Positions 9,129 to 17,101 of a DNA stretch of 64,000 bases are shown here, piece by piece. The notes under the pieces are model-generated. The model had not been told where the DNA came from and made no database searches. It worked only from the letters and a program-made list of their open reading frames with translations. Source of the DNA: Sinorhizobium garamanticum. Lineage in GTDB: Bacteria; Pseudomonadota; Alphaproteobacteria; Rhizobiales; Rhizobiaceae. Every line of letters starts with the position of its first letter. The first letter of the stretch is position 1. The position numbers were made by a program, and so were the translations under genes. The stretch spans positions 124,001-188,000 of the forward strand of contig NZ_CP120374.1 of assembly GCF_029892065.1 (NCBI RefSeq), given 5' to 3'.

Positions 9129-9268
9129 GGTGCCTCGCTAGCCGCCAAGCGCGAAGGAAAGCCTTTGGCGCCTTCGCGTTTTGCGAATTTCTCCAGCGTG
9201 AACTCCCAGTTCGCTTCGCGGACGATCGCGTACTCCGCCCCGTGGTATCGGTTCGTCATATCGGACAT
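9125..9268 (-). CDS. Small hypothetical protein coupled to a FixJ-type regulator
   Basis: A 47-residue frame begins at ATG 9268 with AGGAG about 9 bp upstream and ends at TGA overlapping the regulator's ATG at 9128. The product begins MSDMTNRYHGAEYAIVREAN and is mixed-charge, soluble and without a signal peptide. I do not recognise its family. The Shine-Dalgarno sequence plus the ATGA overlap are the evidence that it is a real leader gene of the regulator operon. Confidence 0.5.
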   Translation of the reverse strand: MSDMTNRYHGAEYAIVREANWEFTLEKFAKREGAKGFPSRLAASEAP

Positions 9269-9370
9269 ATTCGCTCGCTCCTTACTGTGCTGATTTGGAA
9301 GCATAGACGATGAAGCATTACGTTCCGCTGGATCAACGCAAACAAAGGTTTGGGATTCTCGGCGACCCTA

Positions 9371-9430
9371 AAGCGCCGCGCGTCCAATCGGATGCGTAAA
9401 GGTTGCTGTTGCACTTTGAATGGCTGCATA
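9371..9430 (+). repeat. RIME-type mosaic repeat, partial copy 2
   Basis: The stretch AAGCGCCGCGCGTCCAATCG is followed by GCGTAAAGGTTGCTGT and TGCACTTTGAA, GGCTGCAT. These blocks match the other RIME-type copies in the window, but the TTAA palindrome half is missing. Confidence 0.6.
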
Positions 9431-9517
9431 GCCGCAAGTGTGCATTGCGCGACCGACTGCGCGTCATCTCGCTGAATGGGCGGCCGGCTGGAGTGTGCGC
9501 GGCCAGGATTAGACAAC

Positions 9518-9533
9518 CTAAACTTTCGTTTAG
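9518..9533. promoter_or_regulatory. Palindrome CTAAAC-N4-GTTTAG
   Basis: This is a perfect 6-bp dyad with a 4-bp spacer, embedded in ACCTAAACTTTCGTTTAGT. It shares its half-site with the palindrome at 14347-14372 and with single CCYAAACY sites upstream of other genes in this block. It is a candidate binding site for one of the LuxR-type regulators encoded here. Confidence 0.45.
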
Positions 9534-9903
9534 TCGGAATAGGTATCTCGATGTGTTAGTTTCGCAATGGGATAGAGGAGGACGCCCCGGCAATTCACGC
9601 GACTGGAGTTTGGTGCCCTGGCGCGTCTCCTGGATGTCGGGAGAGAAATGCGCCATGCCCCAAACAATAACGGGCACCTAACGCCAGCATTCGAAAGTGC
9701 GGGGTGTGAATGTCAGCCTCTTTCGGCGTATCAATTGGGCAGGGATGTGTCCCGAGCACAGAAATGATGTAGCATCGCACCTAGAAATGCGGGAGACGCG
9801 TAACAGTTTCCCGGCCAGGGCGGAATTCAGTTTTCGCCAAAGCAAGTCACGGCTGGGAGGATTAGCCTTCTAGCTAAGTAGTTCCTGAAGTAGAGTTAGG
9901 TTC

Positions 9904-10296
9904 TTGCGTCAACCATGCACCATCGCTGTTATTGATGACGACGACGCTCTCCGCGATTCGATGAAAGATATGCTAGAGTCACTGGGTTACGAAGCCATTG
10001 CTTTTTCGTCAGCGCCGGAATTCCTCGCGCTTTATCGCCAATGCCCAATTCACTGCATTATCTCCGACGTCAAAATGCCCGGTGTCGATGGGTTGCAGTT
10101 GTTGGAAATATTGAACAGCAAGGGCGTGCAAACGCCATTCATATTCATGACGGCCTTTCGTGATCAGTGGTTGACCACAGCTGCCAGGCAAGGTGGCGCT
10201 CGTGGTGTTCTGTCAAAGCCCATCGACTCGGATCAGCTGGTTGCGATGCTTGAGTCGGCAGTTGGAGACGACAGCCGCGGTGAGGGTACGGACTAG
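9904..10296 (+). CDS. Single-domain response regulator (receiver only)
   Basis: This 130-residue receiver domain has AVIDDDDALRDSM, phospho-acceptor Asp in CIISDVKMPGVDG, the switch Thr in FMTAF and Lys in LSKPIDSDQL. There is no output domain. It starts at TTG (9904); no better ATG lies before the conserved IDDDD. Standing alone on the plus strand with long gaps on both sides, it has no obvious kinase partner and may exchange phosphate with one of the histidine kinases in the window. Confidence 0.85.
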   Translation: MRQPCTIAVIDDDDALRDSMKDMLESLGYEAIAFSSAPEFLALYRQCPIHCIISDVKMPGVDGLQLLEILNSKGVQTPFIFMTAFRDQWLTTAARQGGARGVLSKPIDSDQLVAMLESAVGDDSRGEGTD

Positions 10297-10751
10297 CCGC
10301 TCACCCTGACTGCATTCCTTTGAACGCCGCTGCGGCATTGGCCCCCGAGCTCAGAGGGCGCACCTCCCGAACAAATGACGGAACAGCGACTACGTGTGTT
10401 CGATTACGACGGCAATCCCGACGGAATGCCAACACGAAGACGCGACCTCGAGGCATTGCTCCGGGTGGCATAGCGGGCCGCGAGCGGAGGGATCGTTCGA
10501 TTTCGACCACTGTGATCGATGCCGAGGCAAGAACGGTCATCTGCCAGGACGAAGTGACAGCTCAGGCAGTTGATTGAACGCACGCGAGACAAGACTTGGA
10601 AGCCTGCAGCGCCGCGTCTTATTGGGCGCGCAAAGGACGCTGGAGCAGTAGTGCGGCTGGCAAAGCGGATTGATGCCGCAGATTCCGTCATCGGCAATTC
10701 GGAAGCCCCCAGCAACACTGGGGGCTGTAATTGCACGTCGGCGAATTCTAT
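10297..10751. other. 455-bp intergenic region
   Basis: No gene is supported. Frames on both strands are Arg-rich and look like chance frames. A strong hairpin at 10705-10725 serves as the probable terminator of the hydrolase gene that ends at 10752. Confidence 0.4.
10705..10725 (-). terminator. Hairpin terminator after the alpha/beta hydrolase
   Basis: GCCCCCAG-CAACA-CTGGGGGC forms an 8-bp GC-rich stem with a 5-base loop, 27 bp past the hydrolase stop on the minus strand. It is followed there by TTCC, so the T-tract is weak. Confidence 0.55.
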
Positions 10752-11726
10752 TTACGCGGTGATAAACTCGAGGATGTCGCGGTTGATCACGTCGGCGTGG
10801 GTGGTTGCCATGCCGTGGGGAAGACCTTTGTACACCTTGAGCACGTTGCTGCCGAGAAGCTTGGCGGACAAGAGGGCGGTATCGGCGACCGGAACAACCT
10901 GGTCATCATCGCCGTGCATGATGAGAGTCGGCACGTCGATGGTCTTGAGGTCTTCGGTGAAATCAGTCTCCGAGAATGCCTTGATGCCGTCGTACTGGGC
11001 CTTTGTGCTGCCCGTCATCGCTTGCCGCCACCAGTTCTCGATCACTGGATTCGAGGGGGTCGCGCCGGGTCGATTGTATCCGTAGAACGGTCCGCTTGCG
11101 AAATCCCGGTAAAGCTGGCTGCGGTTCTCCAGCAGCGCTTTCCTGAAGCCGTCGAACACCTCAATGGGCAGCCCACCGGGGTTTGCAGGCGTCTTGACCA
11201 TGAGAGGGGGAACGGCGCCAATGAGAACCAGCTTGGCCACGCGCCCATTGCCGTGGCGGGCAACGTAGCGGGTTGCTTCGCCACCTCCGGTCGAGTGACC
11301 GACGTGGATCGTGTTGCGAAGATCCAGATGCTCGACCACGGCCGCGGCGTCGCTGGCGTAGTGGTCCATATCATGGCCGTCGTTTACATCACTCGATCGG
11401 CCATGCCCACGTCGGTCGTGAGCGACGACTCGATAACCCTTCTCCATGAAGAAAAGCAGTTGCGCGTCCCAATCATCGGAGCTGAGCGGCCAACCGTGAT
11501 GAAACATGATGGGCTGCCCGCTCCTCGGGCCCCAATCCTTGTAGAAGATCTCCACGCCGTCAGCAGTGGCGACTCTGTTTGCGCGCAGTGTGCTGCTCCC
11601 TGCGGGAGAAGCGGGGGAAGCTGAGGCTGGTGTCGCCGACGCCACGGGAAGGGCCGCTGCAGCGGCGAGGCCGAGCCCGGCGGTCATTACGCCACGGCGA
11701 GTGGTCTGGGGGGTATTGGAATCCAT
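10752..11726 (-). CDS. Tat-exported alpha/beta hydrolase (non-haem haloperoxidase/perhydrolase type)
   Basis: The 324-residue protein begins with a Tat-type signal ([20 protein letters not shown], residues 8-27) and an Ala/Pro/Ser-rich linker. The alpha/beta hydrolase fold starts at about residue 50. [12 protein letters not shown] gives the oxyanion-hole region. The nucleophile is Ser in VGHSTGGGE, the haloperoxidase-type elbow. An Asp in [10 protein letters not shown] and His in [11 protein letters not shown] complete the triad. Relatives hydrolyse esters or form peracids with peroxide. It stands alone between a receiver gene and an SDR. An ACAAAGGTTTGGG element 117-129 bp upstream matches one near the regulator operon at 9268. 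Confidence 0.85.
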   Translation of the reverse strand: MDSNTPQTTRRGVMTAGLGLAAAAALPVASATPASASPASPAGSSTLRANRVATADGVEIFYKDWGPRSGQPIMFHHGWPLSSDDWDAQLLFFMEKGYRVVAHDRRGHGRSSDVNDGHDMDHYASDAAAVVEHLDLRNTIHVGHSTGGGEATRYVARHGNGRVAKLVLIGAVPPLMVKTPANPGGLPIEVFDGFRKALLENRSQLYRDFASGPFYGYNRPGATPSNPVIENWWRQAMTGSTKAQYDGIKAFSETDFTEDLKTIDVPTLIMHGDDDQVVPVADTALLSAKLLGSNVLKVYKGLPHGMATTHADVINRDILEFITA

Positions 11727-12063
11727 TGCTTTCTCCTACATCGGCAAAACGATGCGTGTTGGATGGTTTTCGTGCTTGTGCCGCCCACGACGTCGTTGGG
11801 CGCTTGCGAGCATGAGCGCCCAGGTTTGCCAACTGTAGCTGTACAAAGGTTTGGGTCCGGCCGTTTCCTAAAGGCCGCCGTCGCGACCTCATTCAAGACA
11901 AAGCGGCAAAGGCGACGTGCCATGTGGATAGCTAATAAAATCCTGCGGTTGTGATAGATCAGTCTGGCTCCTGTTAGCGGGAACGAAGAGAAAAGCGTTC
12001 ATGAGGCAAAGACCAGTTGTTGCCCATGAAGACCAAAATCCAGTGAAAAGAAGAGGTTTAGTG

Positions 12064-12807
12064 ATGCGCGATCTAGTCGCAATCGTAACTGGTGGTAGTT
12101 CCGGCATCGGACGCGAAGTGGCTATTACATTAGCAAAGCTTGGCGCTCGTGTTCTGATAACGGCACGGCGTCAGCCGGGAATTGATGAAGTCTGCGCCCA
12201 ATCGGAAAACATCAAAGGAATCATTGCCGATGTGGCAAAGGCGGCTGACATCAAGCGGACGGTTGAGGAAGCAATCGGTCTTTGGGGGAGGCTGGATATT
12301 CTGATCAACAACGCCGGAGCAGGCGGCATCATGCCACTCGCGGACGCAACAGAGGACCGGATAAAGGACATTTTTGCTGTCAACGTGCTGGGCCCGAGTC
12401 TATTGGCCGCCGCAGCCCTTCCGCACTTGAGCGGTCGGGGCGGGGCCATTATCAACATCTCCAGTACCTATGGGCACAAGGCTGCTCCGGGCTTCTCTCA
12501 CTATGCTGCGAGCAAGGCGGCGCTCGAGCATCTCACGCGCTGCTGGGCGCTTGAACTTGCACCCCATGGAGTGCGCGTAAATGCAATTGCCGCCGGGCCG
12601 ACAGAAACCGGCGCGCTGACGGGGATGATGGGACTGACTGCCAAAGAAGCGGAGGACGTCAAGGAGCATGAGCGCAATCTGATCCCGTTGAAGCGTCGGG
12701 GCACACCGCACGACGTCGCCCAATGGATAGCGATGTTTGCGAACCCGAAGACGGCATGGACGACCGGTCAAATTCTGTCGATAGATGGAGGGCTTTCGAT
12801 CGTGTGA
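12064..12807 (+). CDS. SDR family oxidoreductase
   Basis: This 247-residue classical short-chain dehydrogenase has the NAD(P)-binding TGGSSGIG near residues 9-16, NNAGAG near residue 80, and the catalytic Ser (ISSTYG) and YxxxK (YAASK) motifs. PG-motif equivalent AAGPTETG and a C-terminal TGQILSIDGG follow. I chose ATG 12064 because the Rossmann fold begins there and AAGAAGAGG lies just upstream; a start at 12001 would add 21 unconserved residues. The substrate cannot be predicted. A terminator follows at 12827. A half-site GGTTTAG lies immediately upstream of the start. Confidence 0.88.
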   Translation: MRDLVAIVTGGSSGIGREVAITLAKLGARVLITARRQPGIDEVCAQSENIKGIIADVAKAADIKRTVEEAIGLWGRLDILINNAGAGGIMPLADATEDRIKDIFAVNVLGPSLLAAAALPHLSGRGGAIINISSTYGHKAAPGFSHYAASKAALEHLTRCWALELAPHGVRVNAIAAGPTETGALTGMMGLTAKEAEDVKEHERNLIPLKRRGTPHDVAQWIAMFANPKTAWTTGQILSIDGGLSIV

Positions 12808-12826
12808 GAAACCGGGATGGAAAAGG

Positions 12827-12863
12827 CTGGCCGCGAACTCTACTGTCGCGGCCAGACTTTTTG
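12827..12863 (+). terminator. Rho-independent terminator after the SDR gene
   Basis: CTGGCCGCGA and TCGCGGCCAG form a 10-bp perfect stem around a 9-base loop, followed by ACTTTTTG. It starts 20 bp after the SDR stop codon. Confidence 0.8.
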
Positions 12864-12951
12864 TCGTTTCGGGTTCTTATTTGTTCGTGGCTACGGCGAG
12901 AACGTGCCAGTCGCCCGGCATGTCGTAAATGCTCTCGTCGCGTGCTCAGCT

Positions 12952-13707
12952 TTACTTCGGCTGGGCCGTCATGGCGAACCACTGTTCGAAGGTGATGCGG
13001 CCAAGGCGCGGGCTCTTGTCCGAAACGAGAGAATTGTCCTCGAGACGTGCACCGAAATAGCGTGCTTCCGGATCTGCCACGACCTTTCTCGGATCTTTCA
13101 TCTTCTTCAGATACTGCTCGACCAATCCACTGAGCTTCACACGATCGGGACCGGCGATTTCGACGATCCCATTCTGCGGTTCACCCAGCGCCACGTCGGT
13201 CATGGCGTCCGCGACGTCGTCCGAAGCGATCGGCTGTATGAACGCTGGGGACAGGTGGACCGTGTCGCCGACGGTGCCCGATTGGGCGATGCCGTTAACG
13301 AACTCCATGAACTGTGTGGAGTGCACAATCGTATAAGGTATGCCGGATGCTCGGATCAGGTTTTCCTGCGCCAGCTTGGCGCGGAAATAGCCACTTTCTT
13401 GCAGGCGTTCGGTGCCGACAACGGACAGCGCGATGTGGTGCCTGACACCTGCGACTTTCTCCGCAGCCAACAGGTTTCTGCCCGATGTCTCGAAGAACTC
13501 GAGCACGGCCTTGTCCTCGAATGACGGAGAGTTTGCGAGATCAAGCACCACTTTGGCATTCTCAAGAGCCTGGGCGAGTCCTTCGCCGGTAATCGTATTG
13601 ACGCCCGTATTCGGTGCCGCAGCGATGACTTCGTGGCCGCGCTTGCGTAAACGCTCGGCAGTCTTCGAACCGATAAGGCCGGTCCCACCTATAATAACGA
13701 TTTTCAT
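12952..13707 (-). CDS. NAD(P)-binding (NmrA/atypical SDR) family protein
   Basis: This 251-residue protein starts MKIVIIGGTGLIGSKTAERL with the GxxGxxG dinucleotide-binding motif of atypical SDR/NmrA proteins. It lacks a clear catalytic YxxxK, as is usual for these proteins, which act as NAD(P)H-dependent quinone or isoflavone reductase-like enzymes or redox sensors. The start at 13707 has GGAGGTAT seven bases upstream; an upstream ATG would add 19 unrelated residues. It lies 61 bp after the CMD-family gene on the same strand, so the two probably form an operon. Confidence 0.85.
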   Translation of the reverse strand: MKIVIIGGTGLIGSKTAERLRKRGHEVIAAAPNTGVNTITGEGLAQALENAKVVLDLANSPSFEDKAVLEFFETSGRNLLAAEKVAGVRHHIALSVVGTERLQESGYFRAKLAQENLIRASGIPYTIVHSTQFMEFVNGIAQSGTVGDTVHLSPAFIQPIASDDVADAMTDVALGEPQNGIVEIAGPDRVKLSGLVEQYLKKMKDPRKVVADPEARYFGARLEDNSLVSDKSPRLGRITFEQWFAMTAQPK

Positions 13708-13768
13708 TACATATACCTCCGGTTGCAGATTAGGTCGCGTTTGGAGTCGAGCAAATGAGAGCAACGAG

Positions 13769-14248
13769 TTAGTTCAAGCCGGCCTTGTCGAGGCCAAAGG
13801 CCTTGTCGGCTGATCCTGGAACCGCTTTGAAGCCGATGCTGGCGCGGTTCCAGGCATTGATGGCCATGACTGCGAATGTGAGGTCGGAAATCTCCTTTTC
13901 GGAGAGCTGACTGCGGACACGCTCGTAAATATCATCCGGAACGCCGCCGGCCGGCAGGTTCGTCAGCACTTCCGTCCAGGTCAGCGCTGCCCGCTCGCGA
14001 GGGGCAAACAAGTTTGACTCGCGCCAGATCGCAACATGGTGGACGCGCAACTCGCTTTCGCCATGGATCTTTGCTTCCTTGACGTGCATGTCCAGGCAGA
14101 AGGCGCACCCGTTCATCTGCGAGGCCCGGATCTGCACCAGGTCGCGCGTCTTCTGGTCGATGACGCTATCGTTCACTGCGGCGCTGAGCTCCATCAACTT
14201 CTTGAAGAGTTCGGGGGACTGCTGTGCGTAGTTCAGTCGCTGTGTCAT
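13769..14248 (-). CDS. Carboxymuconolactone decarboxylase family protein (AhpD-like)
   Basis: The 159-residue protein has the CMD/AhpD peroxidase-associated signature: Cys-X-X-Cys is represented by NGCAFCLDMH with a downstream His (VKEAKIHGE), about residues 60-80. That pattern marks the alkylhydroperoxidase D-like branch, which has thiol-dependent peroxide-reducing activity. The start at 14248 is supported by AGGG upstream; an ATG 27 bp earlier is possible. It heads a probable two-gene operon with the NAD(P)-binding protein. A 26-bp perfect palindrome lies about 100 bp upstream. An oxidative-stress role is inferred. Confidence 0.88.
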   Translation of the reverse strand: MTQRLNYAQQSPELFKKLMELSAAVNDSVIDQKTRDLVQIRASQMNGCAFCLDMHVKEAKIHGESELRVHHVAIWRESNLFAPRERAALTWTEVLTNLPAGGVPDDIYERVRSQLSEKEISDLTFAVMAINAWNRASIGFKAVPGSADKAFGLDKAGLN

Positions 14249-14346
14249 AGAAATCTTACCCTGCTTGTTCGCCAATGGATGCCGGCCCGGCCGGCGCTTG
14301 GGAGAGGTTGGAACGTCGCGAATAGTAGTTTGAACGCCCTCCCCAC

Positions 14347-14372
14347 GGATCCTAAACCTTGGTTTAGGATCC
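14347..14372. promoter_or_regulatory. 26-bp perfect palindrome upstream of the CMD operon
   Basis: GGATCCTAAACC is repeated in inverted orientation across a TT centre. Its core CCTAAACC/GGTTTAGG is the same half-site as in the palindrome at 9518-9533. It lies 99 bp upstream of the CMD gene start and is a likely operator. Confidence 0.55.
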
Positions 14373-14629
14373 GCTTCGAGGCACTTCGCGGACGCGAGAT
14401 TGGCGGCGGCTGGAGGGCGATCGCCCTACAGCGCCGCGGGCGCGACTGGCCACGGATCTTGTGTATGGAGGGGTCAATGCGCCCGCACGGCCTTCGCAAC
14501 GTATCGTTGCGCCAGGTGCGATTACCCAACCTCGGCAGCAGGCCACGTGTCAGTCGCGCAAATTGGTCGTCTTGAGAAAAGGCGATGCCGAGCAATTGTT
14601 CTCGGACGGCTTTTTCATGGTGGCAAGGA

Positions 14630-15262
14630 TTAGATGAGCTCTGATTTTTTCACCAGGTCGGCTAGTGAGCGGGCTTCCATCTTGCGCATCACGCTGGCTC
14701 TGTGAATCTTGACCATGATCTCACTGATCCCGAGCTCATAGGCTATTTGCTTGTTCATAAGGCCGTCGGTGACGTGCTGCATCACTTGCTTTTCCCGAGG
14801 CGTCAGTGTCGACGCTTTCTGCTTGATGGCATTCCTGACGACGGCATCCTGTCGTTTGACCCGATCAGTCTCGAAAGCCCTGCTTACTGCGTCGAGCAGC
14901 TCTTCATTGGTGAAGGGCTTTAGCAGAAAGTCTACCGCACCGGCTTTCATTGCCGTTACGCTCATGGGCACATCGGCATGGCCCGTCACGAAGACAACTG
15001 GAGTTTGGCATCCCAGATCCTCCAACCGGGATTGAAACTCGATGCCGCTCATTCCTGGCATGCGAACATCCAGAACAATGCAACCTGAAGCGTTCAGGCA
15101 ACCGTTCTCGATGAAATCCAGAGCGTCGCGGAAAGAGGATGCTTTAATGCCCACAGATTCAAAGAGATCGGCCATGGAAAGACGTATGTCGGCATCGTCG
15201 TCGATCACAACCACAACTTGTTCCTCGATCGGGGCGTCTTCGATTTTGAGTGCGGCGGACAT
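14630..15262 (-). CDS. FixJ-type response regulator with LuxR HTH
   Basis: The 210-residue protein has a receiver domain with VVVIDDDADIRLSM, phospho-acceptor Asp in CIVLDVRMPGMSG, VTGHADVPMSV and DFLLKPFTNEELL. A LuxR HTH follows (LTPREKQVMQHV, KQIAYELGISEIMVKIHRASVMRKM). It is an orphan: no kinase is adjacent. It is transcribed away from the LysR gene at 15553. A CTAAACCCTT element lies at 15344-15353, about 82 bp upstream. Together with the regulators at 8502 and 35500 it forms a set of three close paralogues in this window. Confidence 0.92.
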   Translation of the reverse strand: MSAALKIEDAPIEEQVVVVIDDDADIRLSMADLFESVGIKASSFRDALDFIENGCLNASGCIVLDVRMPGMSGIEFQSRLEDLGCQTPVVFVTGHADVPMSVTAMKAGAVDFLLKPFTNEELLDAVSRAFETDRVKRQDAVVRNAIKQKASTLTPREKQVMQHVTDGLMNKQIAYELGISEIMVKIHRASVMRKMEARSLADLVKKSELI

Positions 15263-15552
15263 CTTGCTGTCTCCTCGAATGCCGGAACGATAGCCGCATT
15301 CTGCCTCGATTTGTTTTAGGAGGCACCCTGTTTCGAAGTATAGAAGGGTTTAGCTCGCCCGCGTTTTTGGCCATGGCGAGCAGAAGCTAGAGGATGCACA
15401 ACTGAACGTCCAAAATTTTGAATGATCGACGATTTCGCTGCTTTGTCCGTGGGTTAGGCGGTGCGGCACTCGCTGGGCTCGAGGCCGCGGCTCATTACAT
15501 CCTCGACAATCCGGCTCGTAAGTGCCTAGGTCGGCACAGCATTTGTGCTGGG

Positions 15553-16509
15553 ATGTCGGTAATGGCGATTATTGGTGATAAGACTGCCGGATTATCGGCG
15601 TTCGTTTTGACCGTGGAGGCCGGCTCCTTTAGTGCCGCTTCCAAGCTCCTGGGAACGACCCCATCTGCGGTCTCAAAGAGTGTAGCCAGATTGGAGCAGC
15701 GCCTCGGAGCTAAACTCTTCCGGCGTTCCACGCGATCGCTCACGCTGACGGTCGAAGGAACAGCCTACTACGAGCGAACCGTGCCATTGCTCCGCGGCCT
15801 TGAAGATGCCGAGGAAGTGGTTCGGTCGGCCTCCACCGCTCGCGGCGCGCTGCGCGTAACGATGCCAAGCGAGCTCGGACGAATTTTGATGGATGCGCTG
15901 ACAACCGATTTCCTGCCTGCCCACCCGGAGATAAGGCTGGAAGTGGGGTGGGCGGATCGTCCTGTCGACTTGATCCGCGAGGGCTACGATCTGGCATTGC
16001 GTGCTGGTGCTCCTGTCGACAGCGAACTCAATCTCCGCACGCTCGGCGAACTGCCGATGGTCCTGGTGGCGGCGCCGGATTACCTGCGCAAGATTGGGCG
16101 TCCCGCCTCCATCGAGGAACTTAGCTCAGCAAATCATTTGCGCTACATCCTCGGCGGGCGGCCTTTTCTGATCCCGTTCCTGGATGGTGAGATCATCGAG
16201 CCCGAGGGTCGTCTTGATCTGGATAGCGGATTCGCGCTCCGAGCCGCCGCGTTAAACGGATTTGGAGTGGCTTGTCTCTTGCGTTGCGCAGTCGAAGCCG
16301 ACATCCGTGCGGGGAAGTTGGAAGTCGTGTTGCCTTCTCGCCCCCTCAAACGCGTGCCGCTTCACTTTCTTCATGCATTTGGCAGGACGCCACCGCTGCG
16401 GGCGCGACTGTTCATGGACTTCGTGGCGGAGCAGATCAAACCGTTCCTTCATGATCAACACCAGGAAAGCTCCGATGACGACAGAGAAGATGGTCGGCTC
16501 GGCGACTAA
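15553..16509 (+). CDS. LysR family transcriptional regulator
   Basis: The protein of about 318 residues has an N-terminal winged HTH (AFVLTVEAGSFSAASKLLGT, then TPSAVSKSVARLEQRLGAKLF) and a LysR effector-binding domain from about residue 95. It belongs to the CrgA-like group that often controls adjacent oxidoreductases or efflux genes. ATG 15553 (or 15562) fits the family start; the frame is open further upstream to 15418 without homology. It is divergent from the FixJ-type regulator at 15262. The target is not evident; the downstream small gene is on the other strand. Confidence 0.88.
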   Translation: MSVMAIIGDKTAGLSAFVLTVEAGSFSAASKLLGTTPSAVSKSVARLEQRLGAKLFRRSTRSLTLTVEGTAYYERTVPLLRGLEDAEEVVRSASTARGALRVTMPSELGRILMDALTTDFLPAHPEIRLEVGWADRPVDLIREGYDLALRAGAPVDSELNLRTLGELPMVLVAAPDYLRKIGRPASIEELSSANHLRYILGGRPFLIPFLDGEIIEPEGRLDLDSGFALRAAALNGFGVACLLRCAVEADIRAGKLEVVLPSRPLKRVPLHFLHAFGRTPPLRARLFMDFVAEQIKPFLHDQHQESSDDDREDGRLGD

Positions 16510-16619
16510 CGGTAGCGCGCCGCGCATCATCGCGGACCGAGCCCACCGCCGTCCGGTCTTCGTCTTGCCCTATGAAAGCGGCCTGCTCACCCGATGAGAC
16601 ATTCATTGAATGCTCGCGT

Positions 16620-16808
16620 TCAGCGCGTGCGGATCTGAGGCCGAACGATGTTCATCTGCAGTTCGTGGCTTGAGGCATACGGGCCGAGCACTTTGATCAG
16701 CCGCGTTTGTTCGGCTTCGCCTATACCCGCCCGCCTGCAATATTCGGCCACATCCCAAACCTGCTTGGTCGGAGACTTATCGAGCGCTTTAAGATCACTG
16801 CGTATCAT
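16620..16808 (-). CDS. Small DUF3606-like protein
   Basis: This 62-residue protein contains VWDVAEYCRRAGIGEAEQTR followed by LIKVLGPYASSHELQMN. The pattern of a helix with W-x-x-AxYxxRxGI then xxVGP resembles the DUF3606 family of short soluble proteins, abundant in rhizobia. No function is known. It lies alone, convergent with the LysR gene. Confidence 0.55.
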   Translation of the reverse strand: MIRSDLKALDKSPTKQVWDVAEYCRRAGIGEAEQTRLIKVLGPYASSHELQMNIVRPQIRTR

Positions 16809-16929
16809 CCTGTATCTCCCACTCTATTTCGTGAACGGTAGATCGGATGCCGCCTAGCGGCCGCTCGTGGCGGTGTAGATACTTTCCGCAGGTGCCGTAA
16901 CTATACGGGAGTTTATGTGGTTGCGATGC

Positions 16930-17095
16930 GGCCTCACGCAGCAAGTTGGAGAACGTCGTCCGGATCGGCAGCGAGAATCGGAACCGGGCGCCGCCATCGG
17001 AGATGATTGGACCGCCCATGCCCTCGCCATGCGCCATAACTGTCGACTGGCGCACGGCCAGTCCGGTGCCCGCGCGTCGGTGCGGCAGGACGACC
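16930..17095 (-). pseudogene. Relic of a histidine kinase ATPase domain
   Basis: On the minus strand the frame reads GTGLAVRQSTVMAHG, then ISDGGARFRFSLPIRTT. This matches the end of a HATPase domain (GTGLGLAV-x-x-S-I-V-x-A-HGG ... ARFRFSLPI), with the usual GGRIWA replaced by EGMGGP. No N-box, HisKA domain or start is present, and the sequence abuts the RND adaptor stop. It is therefore a fragment of a former sensor kinase gene. Confidence 0.5.
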
Positions 17096-17101
17096 GCCTG
17101 G

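Larger units (their letters stand above)
9269..9903. other. Long intergenic region (635 bp) with regulatory motifs
   Basis: No gene is supported here. It contains ACAAAGGTTTGGG at 9342-9354, a RIME-type fragment at about 9371-9430, and the palindrome CTAAAC-TTTC-GTTTAG at 9518-9533. It separates the minus-strand regulator operon from the plus-strand receiver gene at 9904 and probably carries both promoters. Confidence 0.5.

Noticed and set aside
10322..10577. Small plus-strand frame after the receiver gene
   Set aside because: It is Arg/Thr-rich without similarity, and frames on the opposite strand are equally open.
14588..14615. Hairpin CCGAG-N8-CTCGG followed by ACGGCTTTTT on the plus strand
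   Set aside because: No plus-strand gene ends before it, so a terminator role has no matching transcript; it may be chance or a relic.
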